Counted from the stretch's first letter, positions 1 to 5,207 are shown. The stretch is DNA of 7,118 nt from JAPLVS01 sp043809265 (GCA_043809265.1 JAZDDY010000065.1:1-7118), one strand, 5' to 3'. Made by a program: numbers and translations. Notes: a model not told the origin generated them from the sequence alone.

Positions 1-585
1 GAACGAAACCGAACCCGCGCTCAGGCTGAGGAAATACCCTGCAAGGCCGCCAATTACCGCTGTCACCTGCGCCAAGAAATTATACAATAATGCCTTTTTT
101 TTGCCGAAGCCGCCGTGCACCATGATGCCGAAATTTCCAAGTTCCTGGGGCAATTCGTGACCGATGATAAGGATTGTGGTGAGTATGCCGAAGGGAATGC
201 CTGCAATAAAGCTTGCAGCAATAATAAGACCGTCGATGAAATTGTGCACTGAATCCCCGACCAGTATCAGATAGGATACAGGGTGGACATCGCAGTGACC
301 TTCATGGCAGTGGTGCCAGTGCAGGAATTTCTCTATGAGGAAAAAAAGTATGAAGCCTGCGAAGAGCAGGTAAAACGCGTTCTGGGAGCTCATCTGCTCG
401 AGGGCTTCTGAAAGCAGGTGGAAGAATGCACCGGCCAGCAGGGCGCCTGTGGAAAACGCTATCAGCCACCTGACCAGTTTCATCAGTGTTTTTTCATTGA
501 GCCTGAAAGCGAATATCCCTGACAAGGCAAGGAGGCCGTCAAGGACTGTCGCGCCAAGAATCCACACAAGCACAGGGATGTCCAT
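1..585 (-). CDS. ZIP-family divalent metal transporter, N-terminal 195 residues (3' end outside window)
   Basis: A membrane protein likely to move zinc, iron or a similar divalent cation into the cytoplasm. Reading minus from the ATG at 585, 195 codons stay open to the window edge. The first transmembrane segments lie near residues 4-28, 38-60 and 69-88. A histidine- and cysteine-rich loop follows (residues 89-101, HWHHCHEGHCDVH), as is usual for the cytoplasmic metal-binding loop of ZIP proteins. Two ZIP signatures come next: HNFIDG in TM4 (H114, N115, D118) and HELPQELGNFG in TM5 (H143, E144, E148), which in this family form the intramembrane binuclear metal site. The family usually has Asp where this protein has N151. 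Only the last two or three helices are missing. An AT-rich box centred about 28 bases upstream of the ATG and the lack of a Shine-Dalgarno suggest leaderless translation. The family call is firm; the metal is not predictable. Confidence 0.9.
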   Translation of the reverse strand, partial: MDIPVLVWILGATVLDGLLALSGIFAFRLNEKTLMKLVRWLIAFSTGALLAGAFFHLLSEALEQMSSQNAFYLLFAGFILFFLIEKFLHWHHCHEGHCDVHPVSYLILVGDSVHNFIDGLIIAASFIAGIPFGILTTILIIGHELPQELGNFGIMVHGGFGKKKALLYNFLAQVTAVIGGLAGYFLSLSAGSVSF

Positions 586-608
586 GGAAATAAAGGAACG
601 CCAAAAAC

Positions 609-618
609 TTATTAAAAC
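609..618. promoter_or_regulatory. Putative shared TATA box for the divergent ZIP and HAD genes
   Basis: The box CTTATTAAAA sits almost exactly in the middle of the 54-base gap between the two start codons. Its core centre (about 613.5) is 26-27 bases before the HAD ATG at 640 and 28-29 bases before the ZIP ATG at 585 on the other strand, where it reads TTTTAATAAG. Archaeal TATA boxes lie about 26 bases before the transcription start, so both mRNAs would begin at or next to their ATG. No other AT-rich box and no Shine-Dalgarno is seen in the gap. The spacing is seen; promoter activity is inferred. Confidence 0.5.
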
Positions 619-639
619 ATTCCGAGCCCTTTCCCTTCC

Positions 640-1284
640 ATGGCCTTGAAAGCGGTTCTTTTCGATTTCGACGGCGTGCTCGCCGACACAGCGCAACTGC
701 ATCTTGAATCCGAACAGGCGGTTTTTGCCACTGTCGGCCTGAAGATTTCGAAAGGGGAACTGGCGGCCTTTTTCGGCATGAAAGTAAGCGAATTCATCAA
801 GGCAGTGCTGAAAAAATATCGGGTGAAAGCCGACTGGGAAAAATTAATGGCACAAAAATACAAAATATTGGAAAAATTGATTGAAAAGAAAGGCATTCGC
901 CCTCTGCCCGGCGCGAAAGCGCTTGCGCTCAAAGCCAAAAAATCAGGCCTGAAAATCGCGGTGGCTTCTGGCTCAAGGAAAAAATTCATTTTTCCCATAT
1001 TGAAAAAAATGGGTTTGGATAAAACATTCGATTTGGTGCTGTGCGCTGACGATGTGAAGAAAGGAAAACCGAATCCTGAAATTTTCTTAAAATGCGCCAA
1101 GCGCCTGCGCGTGCAGCCAAAGGATTGCCTTGTACTGGAGGACGCGGAGAACGGCATCATTGCGGCAAAACGCGCAGGAATGAAAGCGATTGCTTTGAAA
1201 AGCGCTTATTCCGGAAAGCAGGATTTCTCGAAAGCGGACAAGGTTGTGAATTCGCTGAAAGATGTGGATTTGGGCAATTTCTGA
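640..1284 (+). CDS. HAD-superfamily hydrolase, beta-phosphoglucomutase/phosphatase-like
   Basis: A soluble 214-residue enzyme of HAD subfamily IA, the group holding beta-phosphoglucomutase, phosphoglycolate phosphatase and many sugar-phosphate phosphatases. All four HAD motifs are intact: motif I DFDGVLADT with nucleophile D9 and acid/base D11; motif II VASGS with S110; motif III with K143 in KGKPNPEIF; motif IV VLEDAENG with E167 and D168 as Mg ligands. Residues of about 17-85 form the helical cap that sets substrate choice. The spacing of these residues is very close to that of beta-phosphoglucomutases, but phosphatases of the same subfamily cannot be told apart without the cap residues. 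The ATG at 640 puts motif I at the expected distance from the N-terminus. The gene is divergent from the ZIP gene, converges on trpB2, and nothing nearby suggests a sugar pathway. The substrate is therefore unknown. Confidence 0.88.
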   Translation: MALKAVLFDFDGVLADTAQLHLESEQAVFATVGLKISKGELAAFFGMKVSEFIKAVLKKYRVKADWEKLMAQKYKILEKLIEKKGIRPLPGAKALALKAKKSGLKIAVASGSRKKFIFPILKKMGLDKTFDLVLCADDVKKGKPNPEIFLKCAKRLRVQPKDCLVLEDAENGIIAAKRAGMKAIALKSAYSGKQDFSKADKVVNSLKDVDLGNF

Positions 1285-1313
1285 AATAAAAGAAATGAGG
1301 GCTTGCGCCCTCA
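1283..1313 (-). terminator. Hairpin plus T-rich run ending the trpB2 transcript
   Basis: A perfect 7-bp stem with a TTGC loop (1296-1313; arms TGAGGGC and GCCCTCA) lies between the convergent HAD and trpB2 genes. On the minus strand it is followed by the T-rich run TTTCTTTTATTTC (1295-1283), so it suits termination of trpB2. The first three bases of the minus-strand arm are the TGA stop codon of trpB2. On the plus strand the hairpin is followed by CAAAAAG and no T run, so it fits HAD termination less well. Archaeal terminators depend mainly on T runs; the role of the hairpin is inferred. Confidence 0.5.
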
Positions 1314-2609
1314 CAAAAAGTTTTGGTATGCAGGCATGTCCATGAAGCCGTGGCCTGAAAGGTTGAAGGCAATGGTTTTCTTTTCACCTCCCTTTTTTGC
1401 TGCCAGCGCTGAATCAATGGCTGCACGGATTGCATGGCTTGATTCGGGTGCAGGAATAATGCCTTCTGTTCTCGCAAACAAAAGGCCTGCCTCAAAGGTG
1501 CCTTTTTCAGCCACCGCCACAGGCTCAACGATTTTGCTGTCAATCAGGGCACTGAGCGTCGGCGCAAGCCCGTGGTAGCGCAGGCCTCCAGCATAAATTG
1601 CAGGCGGCCTGAACTTGTGGCCCAAGGTATGCATTTTCAACAACGGAGTCATTCCCGCAGTGTCGCCGAAATCATATTCAAATGCTCCTTTGGTCATTGA
1701 GGGCACAGTTTCAGGTTCCACGCCGACAAACCTGCACTCGCTTTTGCCTTTCAGCCTGTCCCTGATGAAAGGATATGCCATGCCAGCGAAATTGCTTCCG
1801 CCGCCCACACACCCGATGATTTCGTCAGGGCTTTCATCCAGCAATTCGAACTGCTTTTTTGCCTCAAGCCCGATGATGGTCTGGTGCAGCATCACATGAT
1901 TCAGTACAGAGCCGAGCGTGTACTTCGTGTTCTCCTGGCCGACAGCGCGCTCGATTGCCTCACTGATGGCAATACCCAAGGAGCCTGTGCAGTCAGGCTG
2001 TTCTTTTCTGGTTTCCCTGCCGAACGCAGTCCTGTCGCTCGGAGAACTGTACACTTCAGCGCCGAACGCATTCATCAGGATTTTCCTGTAAGGCTTTTGC
2101 TCGAAGGAAAGTGCAACCATGTAAACTTCGGCTTTCATGTCGTTGAATGCTGTTGCAAGCGCAACAGCGCTCCCCCACTGGCCTGCGCCTGTTTCGGTCG
2201 TGTATTTTTCAACACCTTCCTTTGCGGCATAGAATGCCTGTGCGAGCGCTGTGTTGGTTTTGTGCGAGCCGACTGGGCCCAAATCCTCGCGCTTGAAATA
2301 GATTTTCACCTCCTTTGGCAGTTTCAAGAATGCCTCAAGGCGGCGCGCGCGGTTCAAAGGGCGGGGCCTCCCGATTTCAATCAGTTGCTGCCTTAATTCT
2401 TCAGGGATGCGGATGAACCGCTTCGAGCTCACCTCCTGCTTCACCAATTCTTTTGGAAAAAGCGCTTCAAGCGCTTCAGGCTTTATCGGCTCGCGCGTTT
2501 CCGGGTTCAAGGGCGGCGCCAGCCTTTCAGGCAAATCCGGCAGGATGTTGTAGTATTTTTTCGGCAACTCATCGATTGTAAGGTCAGCCCTGCCAAAGGC
2601 ACCTCCCAT
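1311..2609 (-). CDS. trpB2: TrpB2-type tryptophan synthase beta chain (PLP enzyme)
   Basis: A cytoplasmic fold-type II PLP enzyme that joins indole and serine to make tryptophan; TrpB2 forms often act without tight binding to TrpA. Of its 432 residues, visible landmarks are the N-terminal LPKKYYNILPDLPERLAPPL stretch of the TrpB2 group, IGRPRPL (79-85), KREDLGPVGSHKTNTA with PLP lysine K117, ETGAGQWG with catalytic E139, the phosphate-binding loop GCVGGGSN (267-273), and a C-terminal NLSGHG (416-421). Length and the N-terminal extension fit TrpB2 rather than the roughly 400-residue TrpB1. The ATG at 2609 is the first start after two in-frame TGA codons, but it has only a GAGG one base away. 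A strong Shine-Dalgarno instead serves an overlapping ORF starting at 2643 in another frame, so the true start is uncertain. No trpA or other trp gene is in the window. It probably shares a transcript with tRNA-Trp just upstream. Confidence 0.93.
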   Translation of the reverse strand: MGGAFGRADLTIDELPKKYYNILPDLPERLAPPLNPETREPIKPEALEALFPKELVKQEVSSKRFIRIPEELRQQLIEIGRPRPLNRARRLEAFLKLPKEVKIYFKREDLGPVGSHKTNTALAQAFYAAKEGVEKYTTETGAGQWGSAVALATAFNDMKAEVYMVALSFEQKPYRKILMNAFGAEVYSSPSDRTAFGRETRKEQPDCTGSLGIAISEAIERAVGQENTKYTLGSVLNHVMLHQTIIGLEAKKQFELLDESPDEIIGCVGGGSNFAGMAYPFIRDRLKGKSECRFVGVEPETVPSMTKGAFEYDFGDTAGMTPLLKMHTLGHKFRPPAIYAGGLRYHGLAPTLSALIDSKIVEPVAVAEKGTFEAGLLFARTEGIIPAPESSHAIRAAIDSALAAKKGGEKKTIAFNLSGHGFMDMPAYQNFL

Positions 2610-2643
2610 TCCTCAAATTCATTTTTTTGTTTCCGAATTCCAT
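2584..2643 (-). CDS. Short leader ORF overlapping the start of trpB2 (19 residues, one Trp)
   Basis: ATG at 2643, stop TGA at 2586-2584, peptide MEFGNKKMNLRNGRCLWQG. It begins four bases after GAGGTGG, the best Shine-Dalgarno sequence I saw in the window, and lies 26 bases from the encoded CCA end of tRNA-Trp. It overlaps the first 26 bases of trpB2 in a different frame. It holds one Trp codon near its end, at 2595-2593. It could be a leader peptide that couples or controls trpB2 translation, or a sign that the real trpB2 start is 2643 and a one-base error or frameshift lies before about 2605. Two in-frame TGA codons before the trpB2 ATG limit where such a shift could be. The ORF and its ribosome site are seen; translation is inferred. 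Confidence 0.45.
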   Translation of the reverse strand: MEFGNKKMNLRNGRCLWQG

Positions 2644-2647
2644 TATT

Positions 2648-2654
2648 CCACCTC
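2648..2654 (-). promoter_or_regulatory. Strong Shine-Dalgarno GAGGTGG before the ORF at 2643
   Basis: GAGGTGG matches the anti-Shine-Dalgarno end of archaeal 16S rRNA (CCUCC core) and sits four bases before ATG 2643. Most other genes here have no such site and look leaderless. An internal ribosome site is expected for a reading frame placed behind a tRNA in the same transcript. It points to 2643, not to the annotated trpB2 ATG at 2609, as the ribosome entry point. Confidence 0.6.
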
Positions 2655-2668
2655 TTTTATTTTGGTTT

Positions 2669-2744
2669 TGGTGGGGTTAATGGGATTTGAACCCATATTT
2701 CTTGGTCTGGAGCCAAGCGCACTGCCTGGTTGTGCTATAACCCC
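2669..2744 (-). tRNA. tRNA-Trp (anticodon CCA), CCA end encoded, no intron
   Basis: On the minus strand a complete cloverleaf can be drawn. The acceptor GGGGTTA pairs with TAACCCC over 7 bp, followed by discriminator A and an encoded CCA (2671-2669). The D stem is GCAC/GTGC, with GG in the loop. The anticodon stem is CTTGG/CCAAG around loop CTCCAGA, giving anticodon CCA for Trp (UGG) with G at position 37. A four-base variable loop is followed by T stem ATGGG/CCCAT and loop TTCAAAT. The mature body is 2672-2744, 73 bases. There is no insertion in the anticodon loop, although many euryarchaeal tRNA-Trp genes carry an intron with a methylation guide. It lies directly upstream of, and on the same strand as, trpB2. 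Confidence 0.95.
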
Positions 2745-2903
2745 AAAAGAAATCAGCCGAAGGTCAGCGCCAGAGCCAATGCCAAGAAACAGGAACAGCC
2801 AGATGGCTGGAAAAAGAAAAATTTTCACAAAAATCAAAGGCATGGCTAACTAAAACAGAAACAGATTTACAGCCAAAGATATTCGCCTTTGTTCATGAAA
2901 CCA

Positions 2904-2910
2904 CTATAAA
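2904..2910 (-). promoter_or_regulatory. Weak candidate TATA box upstream of tRNA-Trp
   Basis: The 201 bases between tRNA-Trp and the basic-protein gene (2745-2945) hold no convincing gene. The best TATA-like word on the minus strand is TTTATAG here, which would start transcription near 2880 and give the tRNA a 5' leader of about 135 bases. No TATA box lies at the usual distance directly before the tRNA. The same bases read CTATAAAG on the plus strand, so direction is not certain. The gap also contains a 14-base hyphenated palindrome, CAGCCAGATGGCTG at 2796-2809, of unknown meaning. Confidence 0.25.
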
Positions 2911-2945
2911 GAATTTGGGGGGAACCGAATTTAAAGGGGATGGAT

Positions 2946-3362
2946 TTAATGGTACTTTTTGGATCTCATTATCTTTGTTGTACTTACCCTTGTGGTCAAT
3001 GTGGATTCATCCGGCCTATCGCTTCTGCGCTCTTTTGGTTCCCTGGTTCTTTTAGTCAAAGCACCATCTGAGTTGAATTCTCTGCTGATTTTGGTTCCTA
3101 AAATTGTTGTTTTGTCAGTCGTGTATGTGGGCAAATTAGGCAGTTCCGGGCGCCGCCTGCCAATTGTGCGGCCGCCTAAACCAAAATGAACAGCTTCCCC
3201 ATCTGTTGGGGTATAGCCAAATAAGTCTGCTTTCTTAGCCCTGTCAAGCCTTGCTTTCCTGCGCTTGGACAAGCGCTCGCCTCTGGCAACTTCGATGCCC
3301 TTCAACAGCGGGTTAGCAGCTCTCCACATTGCATTGGGAATTGCAGTTCTCCTTTTGCCCAT
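2946..3362 (-). CDS. Unrecognised small basic protein, 138 residues
   Basis: I do not recognise this protein. It is very rich in Arg and Lys, has no Cys and one Trp, and shows no signal peptide or membrane segment. Residues 11-47 (from AMWRAANPLLKG to RARLDRAKK-like basic runs) could form helices. Residues from about 50 on are rich in Gly, Pro, Thr, Ser and Arg and look disordered, with patches such as GGRTIGRRRPELPNLP (63-78). Such a makeup suits an RNA- or DNA-associated protein, but that is only composition. Codon use resembles the neighbouring genes, and the antisense frame at 2959-3189 gives an implausibly hydrophobic peptide, which favours this strand. The ATG at 3362 has no Shine-Dalgarno; TTAGATAAAG about 28 bases upstream may be its TATA box. 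It follows pyrK by 47 bases and precedes tRNA-Trp on the same strand. Confidence 0.65.
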   Translation of the reverse strand: MGKRRTAIPNAMWRAANPLLKGIEVARGERLSKRRKARLDRAKKADLFGYTPTDGEAVHFGLGGRTIGRRRPELPNLPTYTTDKTTILGTKISREFNSDGALTKRTREPKERRSDRPDESTLTTRVSTTKIMRSKKYH

Positions 3363-3384
3363 AAAAATATTATTGCAATTAAGC

Positions 3385-3394
3385 CTTTATCTAA
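3385..3394 (-). promoter_or_regulatory. Possible TATA box of the basic-protein gene
   Basis: TTAGATAAAG on the minus strand is centred about 28 bases before the ATG at 3362, in the 47-base gap after the pyrK stop. It is a poor match to a TATA consensus, and read-through from pyrK is equally possible. Confidence 0.3.
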
Positions 3395-3409
3395 TTATCC
3401 TTTGGGCAG

Positions 3410-4216
3410 TCACAGGCTTGCCTGCTTCCCTGTCTTTTCGTAATGCACTTTCCCGAATTCTTTTGATTTGTTCAACTGCTCGCGCGAAAAGACCGGGCCG
3501 TCCTTGCAGCACAAGTGCTCGTCCAAAGAGCAGTTTCCGCAAACTCCGTGCGCGCACTTCATATAACGCTCCACAGCGAACTGCGCAGGCACCCTGAACT
3601 TGTTGCACAAGGCGAGAACAGAAACCATCATCGGTTCAGGCCCGCAGCAATAAACGCAATCAAACTTTTTTTCCTTCAAAAGCTTTTCAAGAACCGTGCA
3701 CGAATTGCCTTTTACCCCGCAGGAACCATCATCCGTTGCAACATGCATTTTGGCGATTTTGGAAATCCTTTTTTCAAACAAAACTTCTTCCTTGCACCTG
3801 CACGCCTGCACGAAATCGATTTTGATTTTCTTTTTGGCCATTTCTTCGGCAAGCAAAATAATTGCAGCCACCCCTATGCCGCCGGCAACAATGCACGCCT
3901 TTTTTGTTTTGCCAAAATCAAAGCCTTTCCCGTAGGGGCCTCTTATTCCAAGCAGGTCGCCTTCTTTGAGCGAGAAAAGTTTTTCAGTGAAAGCGCCGCG
4001 CTTTTTTGCTGTGATTGCGATTTCTTTGCCGTTTTTTGTGAGCGCAAAGGGCTTTTCATCAAAGGCAGGAATCCAAACCATAACAAATTGACCTGGCACT
4101 GAATCGAAAGCCGAATCGAGGTAAAAAGATTTGACTGAAGGGGTTCCCTGTATTATTTTCTTTATCTTATAGGAAACAGGATACTCATTTGTGTGCAATT
4201 CCGACCAGCTCCTCAA
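3410..4216 (-). CDS. pyrK: Dihydroorotate dehydrogenase electron-transfer subunit (FAD, 2Fe-2S)
   Basis: The PyrK subunit passes electrons from PyrD's FMN through a [2Fe-2S] cluster and FAD to NAD+ in pyrimidine synthesis. In order: a flavin-binding beta barrel (about 12-100) with PGQFVMVW and KPFALTK, where many relatives have an RPxS-type FAD motif; a nucleotide-binding domain with AGGIGVAA (111-118) and CGPEPMM (191-197); and a C-terminal cluster site ERYMKCAHGVCGNC...CCKDGPVF with C221, C226, C229 and C236 or C237. Length is normal for PyrK. The longest frame starts at TTG 4216, overlapping pyrD by 32 bases. A second TTG at 4198 (LHTNEYPV) follows GAGGAG by ten bases and gives an N-terminus closer to the family's, so 262 residues is plausible. 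The overlap with pyrD indicates one operon and translational coupling. Confidence 0.92.
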   Translation of the reverse strand: MRSWSELHTNEYPVSYKIKKIIQGTPSVKSFYLDSAFDSVPGQFVMVWIPAFDEKPFALTKNGKEIAITAKKRGAFTEKLFSLKEGDLLGIRGPYGKGFDFGKTKKACIVAGGIGVAAIILLAEEMAKKKIKIDFVQACRCKEEVLFEKRISKIAKMHVATDDGSCGVKGNSCTVLEKLLKEKKFDCVYCCGPEPMMVSVLALCNKFRVPAQFAVERYMKCAHGVCGNCSLDEHLCCKDGPVFSREQLNKSKEFGKVHYEKTGKQASL

Positions 4217-5111
4217 TGCTTTTGTAAGAATGCTTTTTCATCCATTGCTCCATTTCTTTTGAAATCTTGCCGAAAACTTCAGACCCTTCGTAGTGGATTG
4301 CTGTTCCAACGCCTACTGCGGAGGCACCTGCCTGCAGCATTTCAATCGCATCCCCGCCGTTCATCACTCCGCCGAGGCCGATAATCGGGATTTTAACAGC
4401 TTGATATAAATCGAAAACGCAACGCACAATTATTGGCCTTATTGCCGGGCCTGACATGCCGCCGACCTTGAAATGCAGAACAGGCTTCCCAGAATTGATG
4501 TCGATAATCATTCCGGGTCCGAGCGTGTTGCCGCAATTGATTGCATCCGCCCCCGCTTTTTCGGCCGCGAGGGCGATTTCCGCAATGTTCGGAATCGACG
4601 GGGAAACTTTCACAATCAAAGGCTTCTTTGTTTCTTTCCTCACCGCCTCGGTGATTGCCTTTGTGGCCTCCGGAGTGCCTTGCCCTGCAAGCAGGCCGAA
4701 GCCAGGAGTGTGAGGGCAGGAAAGAGGAAGTTCAAGTGCGCTGAAGGAAAGCTTTTCGAATTCTTTTGCAAGGGAAGCGAATTCTTCCGCGTTGCCTGCG
4801 GTGACACTGCCAATAAGGGGAACTTTGAAATCCGATATGTCCGCGAATTCCTTGAGCGCTTCTTTAAGCCCTGGATTCGAGTACCCCACCGCATTCAGCA
4901 TTCCGCATTCGAAAACCGCAGTTATCGGGTTTTTGTGGCCTTCCCTTGGTTCAAGTGAAATGCTTTTGATTGTGAGCGCGCCTGCGCCACCGTGCTCCGC
5001 GCGCAATAAATTGTTTTTGTTGACTCCAAGGACGCCTGAGGCGAGAATCAACGGGTTTTGCATTTGCAGGCTGCAGAAAGAGGTTTCAAGAATGCCCAAA
5101 AAAACACCCAA
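4185..5111 (-). CDS. pyrD: Dihydroorotate dehydrogenase catalytic subunit, class 1B type
   Basis: A cytoplasmic FMN enzyme oxidising dihydroorotate to orotate, the fourth step of UMP synthesis. The 308-residue TIM-barrel shows NPLILASGVLG (19-29), TIKS with K49, MLNAVGYSNPG with N73, the catalytic loop LSCPH with C132, VKVSPS with K168, INCGNTLGPG with N195, KVGGMSGPA (215-223), GLGGVMNGGDA (245-255) and GVGTAIHYEG (267-276). The long NTLGPG...GGMSGPA segment and a PyrK partner place it in class 1B. An oddity is residue 129: the family usually has Asn in the ELNxSCPN/H motif, but here it is Pro. The frame opens with TTG 5111; TTG 5099 (LGILETSF) fits the usual N-terminus better. A box CTTTAAAT about 23 bases before 5111 and the absence of a Shine-Dalgarno suggest a near-leaderless mRNA. 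It is first in the pyrD-pyrK operon. Confidence 0.92.
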   Translation of the reverse strand: MGVFLGILETSFCSLQMQNPLILASGVLGVNKNNLLRAEHGGAGALTIKSISLEPREGHKNPITAVFECGMLNAVGYSNPGLKEALKEFADISDFKVPLIGSVTAGNAEEFASLAKEFEKLSFSALELPLSCPHTPGFGLLAGQGTPEATKAITEAVRKETKKPLIVKVSPSIPNIAEIALAAEKAGADAINCGNTLGPGMIIDINSGKPVLHFKVGGMSGPAIRPIIVRCVFDLYQAVKIPIIGLGGVMNGGDAIEMLQAGASAVGVGTAIHYEGSEVFGKISKEMEQWMKKHSYKSIEELVGIAHK

Positions 5112-5130
5112 GAATAGAGGAAGAAAAGGA

Positions 5131-5138
5131 ATTTAAAG
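5131..5138 (-). promoter_or_regulatory. Putative TATA box of the pyrD-pyrK operon
   Basis: CTTTAAAT on the minus strand is centred about 23 bases before TTG 5111 and about 35 before TTG 5099. It is the only such box before pyrD on this strand in the 96-base gap to the PIN gene. Confidence 0.4.
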
Positions 5139-5177
5139 GAAAGTCCGCGGGATTCAGGGGAACCGAACTCTGGAGGC

Positions 5178-5187
5178 CTATTTATTG
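5178..5187 (+). promoter_or_regulatory. Putative TATA box of the PIN-domain gene
   Basis: CTATTTATTG is centred 25-26 bases before ATG 5208, the spacing expected if transcription starts at the ATG. There is no Shine-Dalgarno next to the ATG, only a GGAGG at 5172-5176 that is too far upstream. Confidence 0.5.
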
Positions 5188-5207
5188 CGAAACTGCGCTT
5201 TTATTGC

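Noticed and set aside
612..1160. 182-codon minus-strand frame inside the HAD gene
   Set aside because: It is antisense to an intact HAD enzyme with all four catalytic motifs and shows only low-complexity Ser/Phe-rich sequence.
1884..2396. 170-codon plus-strand frame opposite trpB2
   Set aside because: It is antisense to conserved TrpB2 motifs and has no recognisable domain.
2643..2843. 66-codon minus-strand frame beginning with a hydrophobic stretch (MPLIFVKIFLFPAIWLFLFLG) and ending next to ATG 2643
   Set aside because: Its second half is the tRNA-Trp gene read as protein, which cannot be a stable mRNA and tRNA at once. The hydrophobic start has no promoter or ribosome site of its own. A degraded gene remnant is possible but not supported.
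2662..2853. 63-codon plus-strand frame across the tRNA region
   Set aside because: It is antisense to tRNA-Trp and has the peptide pattern typical of a translated tRNA gene.
2669..2945. tRNA-Trp as an integration site of a mobile element
   Set aside because: No integrase, no repeat of the tRNA 3' end elsewhere in the window and no shift in base composition were seen.
2959..3189. 76-codon hydrophobic plus-strand frame opposite the basic protein
   Set aside because: Its hydrophobicity is what antisense reading of an Arg/Lys/Asp/Asn-rich gene gives. A TATA-like word upstream on the plus strand leaves slight doubt.
3515..4102. 195-codon plus-strand frame opposite pyrK
   Set aside because: PyrK on the other strand has clear flavin and iron-sulfur motifs; this frame is its Phe/His-rich shadow.
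4473..4958. 161-codon plus-strand frame opposite pyrD
   Set aside because: It is a shadow of pyrD; its Arg/Cys-rich composition and lack of a promoter argue against it.
2919..5167. The words GGGGAACCGAA (2919-2929, 5157-5167) and GAATTTAAAGG (2928-2938, 5130-5140) each occur twice, in two intergenic gaps
   Set aside because: Eleven-base repeats are expected by chance in 7 kb, the order and spacing differ between the gaps, and TTTAAA is part of TATA-like boxes. A genome-wide motif search could revive this.
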